Position numbers and translations under genes: made by a program. Of a stretch of DNA of 64,000 nucleotides, positions 54,242-62,826 are shown one piece after another. Position 1 is the stretch's first letter; every line of letters starts with the position of its first letter. Origin of the DNA: Rhodanobacteraceae bacterium (GTDB lineage Bacteria > Pseudomonadota > Gammaproteobacteria > Xanthomonadales > Xanthomonadaceae). Under the pieces are notes generated by a model that had not been told where the DNA came from, did no database searches, and worked only from the letters and a program-made list of their open reading frames with translations. Where the stretch lies: the NCBI GenBank assembly GCA_024233975.1, contig JACKOX010000001.1, forward strand, positions 248,001 through 312,000, written 5' to 3'.

Positions 54242-55117
54242 TCAGCCGCGACCCGGCGCGACGACGGAAGTGGTGTCAGCGGTCTTGGCCGCCTGCTGGG
54301 AAGCCAGCCACTGCTCGAATTCCTGCGGGCTGACCGCGTTGACCACGATCGGCATGAAGCCGTGGTCCTTGCCGCACAGCTCGGCGCACTGGCCGCGGTA
54401 GGTGCCGGCCTTGTCGATCTTGGCCCAGCTCTGGTTGACCACGCCCGGGATGGCGTCCTGCTTCCAGCCCAGGTTCGGCACCCACCAGGAGTGAATGACG
54501 TCGTCGGCGGTGATCACGAAGCGGATCTTGGTGTTGGTCGGCAGCACCAGCGGCTTGTCGACGTTCAGCAGGTAGGTGTTCTCGTCACCGGTCTTGACGT
54601 CGTCCGGACTGAGGCCGGAATTCAGCTGGCGGGTGGTGTCGCTCTGGCGATCCAGGCGGCTGACGAAGTTGACCGAAGTCGATTCGCCCTTGTAGTTGAG
54701 GATCTCGTAGCGCCACATCCACTGGTAGCCGGTGACCTTCACCGTCATCTCGGATTCGGTGACATCGGCCATGTAAACCAGCGTCTTGGTCGCCGGCCAG
54801 GCCATGCCGATCAGGATCAGCACCGGGATCACCGTCCACAGGACTTCCGCCAGCGTGTTGTGGCTCCACTTGGCCGGCACCGCGCCCTTGGACTTGCGGA
54901 ACTTGATCATGGCCACGGTCATGGCGCCGAACACGATCACGCCGATCACGATGCAGATCCACAGGATCAGCATGTGCAGGCTGTGGACGCGACTGGCGGT
55001 CTCAGTGACGCCCTCGGTCATGTTCAGCTGCCACGGCTTCGGATTGGCCAAGGCTCCGGCACTGGCAGCAGCGGCCAGCAGTCCGAACCCGTAACGCAAG
55101 ATGGCACCAGCTTTCAT
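54242..55117 (-). CDS. ctaC: Cytochrome c oxidase subunit II
   Basis: A 291-residue subunit. A signal peptide (about 1-24: AILRYGFGLLAAAASAGALA) precedes two helices (about 48-68 and 90-108) and the cupredoxin domain. The binuclear CuA site is visible in DVIHSWWVP and GQCAELCGKDHGFMP. No cytochrome c domain is fused, so it accepts electrons from a separate cytochrome c. The ATG at 55117 gives the signal peptide. First gene of the minus-strand oxidase operon. Confidence 0.98.
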   Translation of the reverse strand: MKAGAILRYGFGLLAAAASAGALANPKPWQLNMTEGVTETASRVHSLHMLILWICIVIGVIVFGAMTVAMIKFRKSKGAVPAKWSHNTLAEVLWTVIPVLILIGMAWPATKTLVYMADVTESEMTVKVTGYQWMWRYEILNYKGESTSVNFVSRLDRQSDTTRQLNSGLSPDDVKTGDENTYLLNVDKPLVLPTNTKIRFVITADDVIHSWWVPNLGWKQDAIPGVVNQSWAKIDKAGTYRGQCAELCGKDHGFMPIVVNAVSPQEFEQWLASQQAAKTADTTSVVAPGRG

Positions 55118-55531
55118 CAGGTCTACCCCGAAAAACAGAAAAAATGTCGCGAAGGACGATCCCCCACGGTCCAGCGCAGCGACGCTGGCGTCGCGCGACA
55201 AGGTCCCGGCCCCCATGCCGTTTCCGCCCCGATGACCAAGCGCGCCCGTTACAGTTGAGTATCGCGGGCGGCCGAAATGGTCATGGAAAACCAGCCAAGG
55301 GATCGGCGCGGAATCAACGACAACTGGGAGAATTGCGCGGCTCCGGCGCCTTTTTTCGCCCTTTCAGGCGACAAGCGAGGCCGGGCCGGGCTCAAATCCC
55401 GGTCGGAACAACCGTCAAATGATAGTGGCTGGCGGGAGTGCTGGGCAAGTTGAGCCGCCCGGAGCACCGACGAGCGGCGGCCCGCGACCCAGCGCGCTTG
55501 GCCCGGGCAAGTCCGGGGCCATAAGTCCTGA
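55118..55531. other. Intergenic region between ctaC and putA
   Basis: About 400 nt separate the divergent ctaC and putA genes. Several GC-rich inverted repeats are present (CGCCCG/CGGGCG near 55,240-55,268; TCGCC/GGCGA near 55,355-55,372), with a T6 run near 55,350. No gene is visible. The ctaC promoter must lie here, but I could not pick it with confidence. Confidence 0.5.
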
Positions 55532-55560
55532 TTGGCGCGGGCTTCCGGCATTACTACACT
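55532..55560 (+). promoter_or_regulatory. Probable sigma-70 promoter of putA
   Basis: TTGGCG (55532-55537), a 17-nt spacer and TACACT (55555-55560). Transcription would begin near 55,567, giving a leader of about 75 nt if translation starts at 55643, or almost no leader if it starts at 55580. Confidence 0.55.
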
Positions 55561-55642
55561 AGGCGCCCCGCGCGCGGCGATGTCCCGCGCCGACACCCAT
55601 CAAACCCTGACCGGCCAACCGCTCCGCTCGAGGCATGCCCGC

Positions 55643-58600
55643 TTGAAACCGATCCTGAGCCCCGAACTGCCGCGCGCGGACGACACCACCGCCGCCCGCA
55701 TCACCGACGCCTGGCTGCGCGACGAAGCCGAGCACGTAGCGATGCTGCTGGAACAGGCTGCGCCGCTGGAGCCCATGGCCGGCGACATCCAGCAGACCGC
55801 GCTGGCGCTGGTGCAGCGCGTCCGCGACAGCGCCGACGAGCAGGGCGTGATCGAAGCCTTCATGCGCGAATACGACCTTTCCAGCGAGGAAGGGGTATTG
55901 CTGATGTGCGTGGCCGAAGCACTGCTGCGCGTGCCCGACCAGGACACCGCCGACAAGCTGATCCGTGACAAGTTGGGCGAGGCCGACTGGGGCTCGCACC
56001 TCGGCAAGAGCGAATCGATGCTGGTCAACGCCTCGACCTGGGGCCTGATGTTGACCGGGCGCATGGTCAACCTGGCCGACGAGACGCGGCGCAACGTCAG
56101 CGGCGCCTTCCGTCGACTGGTCGGCCGCGCCGGCGAGCCGGTGATCCGCCTTGCCGTGCGCCAGGCCATGCGCATCATGGGCCACCAGTTCGTGATGGGT
56201 CGTACCATCGCCGAGGCGCTGAAGCGCTCGCGCAAGGGCAACAACCGCCACTACCGCTACAGCTTCGACATGCTGGGCGAGGCCGCGCTGACGGCCAAGG
56301 ACGCCGCGCGCTACCTCGAAGCCTACCGCCGCGCGATCATCGCCATCGGCGCCAGCGGACCGTACCCCGACATCTTCACCGCGCCGTCGATCTCGGTGAA
56401 GCTGTCCGCGCTGCATCCGCGCTACGAGCACGCCAAGCGCGCGCGCGTCATCGCCGAGCTGACGCCGCGCGTGCTGGAGCTGGCACAACTGGCGAAGGCG
56501 CAGGGCATCGGCTTCACCATCGATGCCGAGGAAGCTGATCGTCTGGAGCTGAGCCTCGACGTGATCCTTGGCGCCTTCGCCGACGAATCACTGGACGGCT
56601 GGAATGGCTACGGCCTGGCCGTGCAGGCCTACATGAAACGCGCGCCCTACGTGGTCGACCACGTGGTCGCCACCGCCCGCGCGCTGGGCCGCAGGGTGCC
56701 GATGCGGCTGGTGAAGGGCGCCTACTGGGATTCGGAGGTGAAGAAAGCCCAGGTCGATGGGCTGGAGGGCTTTTCGGTATTCACCCGCAAGCCGAACACC
56801 GACCTCAGCTACCTCGCCTGCGCGCGGCGCATGCTGGAGGCGCGCGACGCGCTGTATCCGATGTTCGCCACGCACAACGCGCACAGCATCGCCGCTATCC
56901 ATCATCTGGCCGCCTCGCTGGGTGCGCAGGGCGGCTACGAATACCAGCGCTTGCACGGCATGGGCGAGGACCTGTATTCCGGCGTGATTGGCCCCAACCA
57001 GCTGGGCGCCGCCTGCCGCGTCTACGCGCCGGTGGGCAGCCACGAGGACCTGCTGCCCTACCTCGTGCGCCGACTGCTGGAAAACGGCGCCAACACCAGC
57101 TTCGTCAACAAGATTTCCGATGAATCCCTGCCGCCGGAGGCGCTGATCGCCGATCCGCTGGAAACCGTGCGCGGTTTTGACCAGGTGGCACACCCCCGCA
57201 TCGCCCAGCCTCGGGCGCTGTTCGGTAGCGAAAGGAAGAACTCCATGGGCGTCAATCTCGCCAACGACCATCAACTCCGCGACCTCGCCGAGAAGATCAA
57301 CGCCGCCGTCCACGAATGGCGTGCCGAACCGCTGGTCGCCAGCCAGCACCGGCCGGAAGGCGAAGCCATTTCCGTAACCAACCCGGCGGACCGTCGCGAG
57401 AAGGTTGGCCAGTGGTTTGCGGCAAGCCCCGCGCAGGTCGACCAGGCGCTGGCCGACGCCAAGGCCGCGCAGGCCGGCTGGGATCGCGTGCCGGCCGCCG
57501 GCCGCGCCAAGATCCTCGAACATGCCGCCGACCTGATGGAGTCGCGCATGGCCGAGTTCATGGCGCTGTGCACCAAGGAAGCCGGCAAGTCGCTTTCATC
57601 GGGTGTCGCTGAAGTTCGCGAGGCCGTCGACTTCCTCCGCTACTACGCGCAGCAGGCACGCGCGCTGTTTGCGCAAGCGACCGACCTGCCCGGCCCCACC
57701 GGCGAGAGCAACCAGCTGTCGCTGCACGGTCGCGGCGTGTTCGTCTGCATCAGCCCGTGGAATTTCCCGCTGGCGATCTTCATCGGCCAGGTCGCAGCCG
57801 CGCTGGTCGCCGGCAACACGGTGCTGGCAAAGCCAGCCGAGCAGACCACGCTGACCGCCTACACCGCGGTCAAGCTGCTGCATGAAGCCGGCATTCCGCG
57901 CGATGTGCTGCAGCTACTGCCGGGCGACGGCGCCAGCGTCGGCGTGCGCCTGACCAATGATCCGCGCGTGGCCGGCGTGGCCTTCACCGGCTCCACCGAA
58001 ACCGCCTGGGCGATCAACCGCGCACTGGCCGGTCGCAACGCGCCGATCGCCATCCTGATCGCCGAAACCGGCGGCCAGAACGCGATGATCGCCGACAGCT
58101 CGGCACTGCCCGAGCAACTGGTCAAGGACGTGATCGCATCGGCTTTCGACTCCGCCGGCCAGCGCTGTTCGGCGGCACGCGTGCTGTTCGTACAGGAAGA
58201 CATCGCCGACAAGGTGATCGAGATGCTCTCCGGCGCGATGGACGAACTCACCGTCGGCGACCCCGGCCTGCTTTCCACCGATGTCGGCCCGGTGATCGAT
58301 GAGGACGCGCGTCGCGGCCTGCTCTCGCACTGCCAGCGCATGGACCGCGAGGCGCGGCTGATCAAGCGCGTCGAGCTCGGCGAGGACTGCGAACACGGCT
58401 GCTATGTCGCGCCGGTGGCCTACGAACTGAACACGCTCTCGCAGCTGGATCGCGAGCAGTTCGGCCCGATCCTGCACGTGCTGCGCTGGAAGGCCAGCGA
58501 CCTCGACAAGGTCATCGACGCGATCAACGACACCGGCTACGGACTGACGCTGGGCATTCATTCGCGCATCGACGACACCGTCGAGCACATCGTCAGCCGC

Positions 58601-58804
58601 GTGCACATCGGCAACTGCTACGTGAACCGCAACCAGATCGGCGCGGTGGTCGGCGTGCAGCCGTTCGGTGGCGAAGGCCTGTCCGGCACCGGCCCCAAGG
58701 CCGGTGGCCCGCACTACCTGCTGCGATTCGCCGGTGAGCGCAGCCTCAGCATCAACACCACCGCCGCGGGCGGCAATGCCTCATTGCTGACGCTGGAGGA
58801 TTGA
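55643..58804 (+). CDS. putA: Bifunctional proline dehydrogenase / glutamate semialdehyde dehydrogenase
   Basis: A roughly 1,053-residue trifunctional-class PutA without the N-terminal ribbon-helix-helix repressor domain, so it is an enzyme only. The FAD-dependent proline dehydrogenase barrel lies at about 150-480 (PDIFTAPSISVKLSALHPRY; RLVKGAYWDSEVK; YEYQRLHGMGEDLY). The P5C dehydrogenase follows: CISPWNFPLAIFIGQVAAAL, FTGSTETAW, and the catalytic Cys in FDSAGQRCSAARVLF. I prefer the TTG at 55643 (GAGG 9 nt upstream; the family N-terminus ILSPELP follows); an in-frame ATG at 55580 is the alternative. It converts proline to glutamate. Confidence 0.95.
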   Translation: MKPILSPELPRADDTTAARITDAWLRDEAEHVAMLLEQAAPLEPMAGDIQQTALALVQRVRDSADEQGVIEAFMREYDLSSEEGVLLMCVAEALLRVPDQDTADKLIRDKLGEADWGSHLGKSESMLVNASTWGLMLTGRMVNLADETRRNVSGAFRRLVGRAGEPVIRLAVRQAMRIMGHQFVMGRTIAEALKRSRKGNNRHYRYSFDMLGEAALTAKDAARYLEAYRRAIIAIGASGPYPDIFTAPSISVKLSALHPRYEHAKRARVIAELTPRVLELAQLAKAQGIGFTIDAEEADRLELSLDVILGAFADESLDGWNGYGLAVQAYMKRAPYVVDHVVATARALGRRVPMRLVKGAYWDSEVKKAQVDGLEGFSVFTRKPNTDLSYLACARRMLEARDALYPMFATHNAHSIAAIHHLAASLGAQGGYEYQRLHGMGEDLYSGVIGPNQLGAACRVYAPVGSHEDLLPYLVRRLLENGANTSFVNKISDESLPPEALIADPLETVRGFDQVAHPRIAQPRALFGSERKNSMGVNLANDHQLRDLAEKINAAVHEWRAEPLVASQHRPEGEAISVTNPADRREKVGQWFAASPAQVDQALADAKAAQAGWDRVPAAGRAKILEHAADLMESRMAEFMALCTKEAGKSLSSGVAEVREAVDFLRYYAQQARALFAQATDLPGPTGESNQLSLHGRGVFVCISPWNFPLAIFIGQVAAALVAGNTVLAKPAEQTTLTAYTAVKLLHEAGIPRDVLQLLPGDGASVGVRLTNDPRVAGVAFTGSTETAWAINRALAGRNAPIAILIAETGGQNAMIADSSALPEQLVKDVIASAFDSAGQRCSAARVLFVQEDIADKVIEMLSGAMDELTVGDPGLLSTDVGPVIDEDARRGLLSHCQRMDREARLIKRVELGEDCEHGCYVAPVAYELNTLSQLDREQFGPILHVLRWKASDLDKVIDAINDTGYGLTLGIHSRIDDTVEHIVSRVHIGNCYVNRNQIGAVVGVQPFGGEGLSGTGPKAGGPHYLLRFAGERSLSINTTAAGGNASLLTLED

Positions 58805-58817
58805 GCTCCGCGAGAGG

Positions 58818-58837
58818 CGCCGGCGCGTCAGCCGGCG
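58818..58837. terminator. Convergent hairpin after putA
   Basis: CGCCGGC-GCGTCA-GCCGGCG lies 14 nt after putA and contains the stop codon of the opposite gene at 58828. No T-run. Confidence 0.45.
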
Positions 58838-59352
58838 TCCACGCTCCTCGCGCGCTCGGTGGCGGCAACGGCCGCGACCATAGGCTGGTAGAAGTGGCGA
58901 TGGCGGATCAGCAGCGCCTTCTTCAGCACGCTGCGGGCCAGCAGCAGGTTGGCTCGCGCCGGCACGTCTTCGTTTTCCAGCATGTCATCGAACAGCGCCA
59001 CCAGACGCCGCGACAGCGCGGCCATCTGCATGCGACCACTCAGGCGCTGGCTGCTGCCAACGGCCTGCACGGCCTGCGTCTGCAGCTCGGGGAACACCCG
59101 GCGGGCTTCCTCTCGGGCAATGGCCTGGAAATCATCAAGGCAGGAGCGGATCACCGTATTGCAGGTGGCCGGCGAGAGCTCGGTATCCGGCTTCAGCAGG
59201 ATGCCGAGGCGGGTATCGATGGTCCGGTGCATGCCGAGGAGCCGGCGGACGATGCCGCGCGGGGTATTGCTGTCGTCGCCCGGCGCCGGCGTATTGGGCA
59301 CCAGCTGGACGGTGTGACTGCGACGCTGTCTTTCATCGGACTTGCGCTGCAT
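58828..59352 (-). CDS. Conserved-looking protein of unknown function
   Basis: A 174-residue soluble, Arg-rich, mainly helical protein. Readable segments include RGIVRRLLGMHRTIDTRLGI, LSPATCNTVIRSCLDDFQAI, RRVFPELQTQAVQAV and RRLVALFDDMLENEDVPAR. There is no signal peptide or membrane helix and I do not recognise a domain. The ATG at 59352 is chosen because the upstream frame is low-complexity. It is divergent from exeA and shares its regulatory region, which contains CRP/Clp-like sites. Confidence 0.75.
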   Translation of the reverse strand: MQRKSDERQRRSHTVQLVPNTPAPGDDSNTPRGIVRRLLGMHRTIDTRLGILLKPDTELSPATCNTVIRSCLDDFQAIAREEARRVFPELQTQAVQAVGSSQRLSGRMQMAALSRRLVALFDDMLENEDVPARANLLLARSVLKKALLIRHRHFYQPMVAAVAATERARSVDAG

Positions 59353-59410
59353 GGTCGTCTCCACGACGAAGCGGACGCCGCCAGTGTGCGCCGCACAACG
59401 AGCCAAAAAG

Positions 59411-59426
59411 CGTGACGTGAGTCACA
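59411..59426. promoter_or_regulatory. CRP/Clp-type binding site
   Basis: CGTGA-CGTGAG-TCACA matches the CRP consensus TGTGA-N6-TCACA at nine of ten positions. It is in the divergent region between the unknown gene and exeA, about 175 nt before the exeA start. Confidence 0.6.
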
Positions 59427-59459
59427 ATGACACAGTGGGTTACAAATGCCAACGAAAGC

Positions 59460-59475
59460 TGTGATCGCGATCATC
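59460..59475. promoter_or_regulatory. Second, weaker CRP/Clp-like site
   Basis: TGTGA-TCGCGA-TCATC has a perfect left half and three of five right-half bases. It lies 33 nt after the stronger site. A possible -10 (GATAAT, 59547-59552) for exeA is downstream. Confidence 0.35.
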
Positions 59476-59601
59476 CTGCATTCGCGGCAGGCATCGAATT
59501 AACGCTTTTCTAACACGACAATCGCCCGCCAATCGCTAGATTGCGGGATAATTCCGACGCCAGCCCCGTGCTGGCGCTTTCGTCTCAGGACCCGTCAGCG
59601 A

Positions 59602-61212
59602 ATGTATCTGGACTTCTACGGCCTCAAGGAACCGCCGTTCTCCATCACCCCGGACCCGCGCTTCGTGTTCCTCAGCGATCGCCACCGGGATGCGCTGGCG
59701 CATCTGCTCTATGGCATCGGCCAGGGCGGCAGCGGTGGTTTCGTGCAGCTGACCGGCGAAGTCGGCACCGGCAAGACCACGCTGTGCCGCCTGCTGCTGG
59801 AACAGCTGCCTGAAAAGACCCGCGTGGCGCTGGTGCTGAACCCGCGCATCAGTCCGCTGGAGCTGCTGGAAACCATCTGCGAGGAGCTCAAGCTCGACAT
59901 CGATGGGCGCCAGGGCAGCCTCAAGGGCATGGTCGACACGCTCAATACCTACCTGCTCGACGCCTACGCGCAGGGCCTGCGGGTGGTGCTGATCATCGAC
60001 GAGGCGCAGAACCTGTCGGACGAAGCACTGGAACAGGTACGCCTGCTCACCAACCTCGAGACGCCGACGCAGAAGCTGCTGCAGATCATCCTCTTGGGCC
60101 AGCCCGAGCTGCGCGAGATGCTGGCCAAGCCGGAACTGCGCCAGCTGGCCCAGCGCATCACCGCGCGCTACCACCTGACGCCGCTCAACGCCGACGAGAC
60201 CGAGGCCTACGTGCGCCATCGCCTCGCCGTCGCGGGTTCGCAGCGTTTTCCGTTCACCAAGCTCGCGCTGCGCAAGATCCACCAGCATTCCGGCGGCGTG
60301 CCGCGCCTGATCAACGTGATCACCGACCGCGCACTGGTCGCCGGCTACGCGCAGGACCTGCAGCAGATCGGCGAGCGCGTCATCGACCAGGCCGCCGCCG
60401 AGGCGCTGGCCGGGCCGGTGCGCAAGCTCGACGTGCCACGCAGCGTCTGGGCGCTGGCTGCCGCCGTGGTACTGGCGCTGGCCACCTGGTGGCTGTGGCC
60501 GCGTGAGCCCGCCCCCCCCGAACCGGTTGCCGAAGCCGCGTCGGCCAGCAACGACGAGCAGGGCAATGGCCAGGCCAAACCGGCGCCGGTCGAGGCCTTG
60601 AGCGAGCGCATCCTCAACGCCGGGCCTTCCGGACTGACTGCGTGGACGCGCCTGCTGTCGCTATGGACGCTGCGCGCCGAGGAGGCCGATGTGCGCACCG
60701 CCGCGCGCTGCCCCAGCGTGCTGGCGCCGGGCGTGTTCTGCCTGCGCAGCCGCGGCAACCTCAGCAAGCTGGAAACCCTGCGTCGCCCGGTGATCCTGCG
60801 CCTGTCCGAGGGCCAGCGTTCCGCCTGGGCCGTTTTGCTGGGCGTCGACGATGAACGGGTGCGGCTGGCCATCGGCGGCGACACCTTCGACACCAGCTGG
60901 CGCGAACTGGAACGCGCCTGGCTCGGTGATTTCTACGTGATCTGGCGCGCCCCGGCGTTCATGGGCGGCACCTTCCGTCGCGGTGACAGCGGCGCCGCCG
61001 TGGACTGGCTGCGCCATGAGCTGGTGGACGCCATGGACGAATCCTCGGACGCCGTCGGCCCGGCCTTCTATGACGGCGACATGGAGGCCGCCGTGCGCAG
61101 CCTGCAGGCGGCACACGGGCTGATCCCCGACGGCATCGTCGGCCCGGAAACCCTGCTGGCCCTCACCGCCCGCGGCGGCGATGGCCCGCGCCTGCGGCGC
61201 AAGCTGGACTGA
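59602..61212 (+). CDS. exeA: ExeA/GspA-type secretion ATPase with peptidoglycan-binding domain
   Basis: A 536-residue inner-membrane AAA+ protein. N-terminal ATPase (about 1-270): MYLDFYGLKEPPFSITPDPRF, Walker A GEVGTGKTTL, Walker B LIIDEAQNLS, and the sensor region PRLINVITDRAL. A membrane helix (about 278-296) is followed by a periplasmic part ending in a peptidoglycan-binding PGB_1 domain (about 475-530: VRSLQAAHGLIPDGIVGPETLLAL). ExeA with ExeB opens the peptidoglycan for assembly of the type II secretion pore. It forms an operon with gspB 12 nt downstream; the core gsp genes are not in this window. Confidence 0.94.
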   Translation: MYLDFYGLKEPPFSITPDPRFVFLSDRHRDALAHLLYGIGQGGSGGFVQLTGEVGTGKTTLCRLLLEQLPEKTRVALVLNPRISPLELLETICEELKLDIDGRQGSLKGMVDTLNTYLLDAYAQGLRVVLIIDEAQNLSDEALEQVRLLTNLETPTQKLLQIILLGQPELREMLAKPELRQLAQRITARYHLTPLNADETEAYVRHRLAVAGSQRFPFTKLALRKIHQHSGGVPRLINVITDRALVAGYAQDLQQIGERVIDQAAAEALAGPVRKLDVPRSVWALAAAVVLALATWWLWPREPAPPEPVAEAASASNDEQGNGQAKPAPVEALSERILNAGPSGLTAWTRLLSLWTLRAEEADVRTAARCPSVLAPGVFCLRSRGNLSKLETLRRPVILRLSEGQRSAWAVLLGVDDERVRLAIGGDTFDTSWRELERAWLGDFYVIWRAPAFMGGTFRRGDSGAAVDWLRHELVDAMDESSDAVGPAFYDGDMEAAVRSLQAAHGLIPDGIVGPETLLALTARGGDGPRLRRKLD

Positions 61213-61224
61213 GGCCGCGCATCC

Positions 61225-62037
61225 ATGTCGCTGATCCTCGAAGCCCTCAAGAAGTCGGAAGCCGAGCGGCGCATCGGTCAGGCACCCGGCCTGCTGACGC
61301 CCGGCCCGACAACGACCGCCGCCAAGAAGTCATCACGAACCTGGCTGTGGATCTCGCTGGCAGTGCTGCTGTTGCTGGCACTCCCAGCGGCCTGGTGGCT
61401 GGGTCGTGCCGGCGGCGGCCAGGCGACGACTGACACGGCCAGCAGCGCGCCGGCGGTCACTGCCGCCGTAGCCAGTCAACGCCAGGACATCGACACACCG
61501 CCCGCGACATCGCGACCGGCGCCGGCAGCAACGCCCACAACAAGTACCAGCCCGGCACCACGCCGCGCCGAGCCGGCACCACCTCCGCCGCCGCCGAAAC
61601 CGGCGCCCGCCGCCAGCCAGTCGTCGCCAGCTTTGGTGGAAACGGCTCCCCGCGCGCCCGGCGAGCGTGAATCCCTGCCAGTCGCGCCCGGCGAACTGCC
61701 AGCTCCGCCACTGGCAGCCAGCGAACCGGCGAGCAACCGGCAGCCCGCCGAAGCGGACGCCGTGCCCGCAAGGCCGACCGCAGCCGCCAAGCCTCAGGTC
61801 GAACAATTGCCGACGCTGCGCCAGCTGGACAGCGCCACCCGCTCCGACCTGCCGCCACTGCGCATCAGCATGCACGTGTTCACCGACGCGCCGGACGGCC
61901 GCTTCGTGATCATCGACAACCACCGCTATGGCGAGGGCGCCAGCGTGGCCAGCGGTCTGCATATCGCCGAGATCCGTCGCGACGGCGTGGTCATGGACTT
62001 CCGCGGTCGCCGCTTTCTGCTCGACCGGCCCGGCTAG
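61225..62037 (+). CDS. gspB: General secretion pathway protein B
   Basis: A 270-residue membrane protein. The conserved N-terminus MSLILEALKKSEAERR precedes a transmembrane helix (about 36-58), a very long Pro/Ala/Thr-rich linker (about 65-195) and the C-terminal GspB domain (LRISMHVFTDAPDGRFVIIDN, HIAEIRRDGVVMDFRGRRFLL). It partners ExeA in assembling the secretin. The linker length would suit crossing the periplasm. Confidence 0.93.
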   Translation: MSLILEALKKSEAERRIGQAPGLLTPGPTTTAAKKSSRTWLWISLAVLLLLALPAAWWLGRAGGGQATTDTASSAPAVTAAVASQRQDIDTPPATSRPAPAATPTTSTSPAPRRAEPAPPPPPPKPAPAASQSSPALVETAPRAPGERESLPVAPGELPAPPLAASEPASNRQPAEADAVPARPTAAAKPQVEQLPTLRQLDSATRSDLPPLRISMHVFTDAPDGRFVIIDNHRYGEGASVASGLHIAEIRRDGVVMDFRGRRFLLDRPG

Positions 62038-62052
62038 GGCCGCGCTGGCGGC

Positions 62053-62745
62053 ATGTTCATCGACATTCCCTCGCGTCGCCGGCCAGCGCTCGTCTGGGCG
62101 ACGCCGCTGCTGCTGGTGATGTGCCTGGCCGGTTTCGGCTGGCTGCTCTACATCGGCTTCGCTGGTCATGGCCAGTTCCTGGCGGAGTGGGGAACCCTGC
62201 CCGAAGCCCTGCTGGCGCCGCGCACGTCCTGGCTCGAAGGGCTGCTGGACGGGCGCCTGTTCACCCTGTTCACGGCACTGTTCATCCATGCCGACTGGCT
62301 GCACCTCGGCGGCAACCTCGTGTTCCTGCTGATCTTCGGTCTGGCCAGCGAGCGCGCGATTGGCGCCACCCGTTTCCTCATCCTGTTCCTGGTCTGCGGT
62401 GCACTGGCCAACCTGGTCGCCGCCATCTCGCTGGGCGATACGCCGGACCGCGTGATCATCGGCTCCAGTGGCGCGGTGTCTGCGGTGATCGGCAGCTACC
62501 TGGCGCTGTTCCCGCGCGCGCGGCTGGGGCTGGTACTGCCACTGGGGCTGTATCTGGAGTTCGTGCGCATTCCCGCTTCGCTGCTGATCGCCGTGTGGGC
62601 ATCGCTGCAGGTCGCTTTCACCTACGTCGGCCCGACTTTCGGCGCGGTGGCCTGGTGGGCGCATATCAGCGGTTTCCTGTTCGGCGTGCTGTTCGCCCTG
62701 CTGATCAAGCCCGGCATCCGTCGGCGCCTGCGCCGGGGCCAATAG
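62053..62745 (+). CDS. Rhomboid-family intramembrane serine protease
   Basis: A 230-residue membrane protease. The catalytic Ser is in IIGSSGAVSAVIGSYL and the catalytic His in AWWAHISGFLFGVLFALL; the N-terminal loop has LHLGGNLVFLLIFG, the HxxxN oxyanion motif. Six to seven helices are predicted. It starts 15 nt after gspB, so it is probably co-transcribed with exeA-gspB. The substrate is unknown. Confidence 0.93.
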   Translation: MFIDIPSRRRPALVWATPLLLVMCLAGFGWLLYIGFAGHGQFLAEWGTLPEALLAPRTSWLEGLLDGRLFTLFTALFIHADWLHLGGNLVFLLIFGLASERAIGATRFLILFLVCGALANLVAAISLGDTPDRVIIGSSGAVSAVIGSYLALFPRARLGLVLPLGLYLEFVRIPASLLIAVWASLQVAFTYVGPTFGAVAWWAHISGFLFGVLFALLIKPGIRRRLRRGQ

Positions 62746-62826
62746 CGGAAAATTGAGCGCATCCGGGGTGGGTACGGCGGCAGCGAGCCGCTAAACTCGC
62801 GCCCCTGATCCTGACGGAAACCCCCG

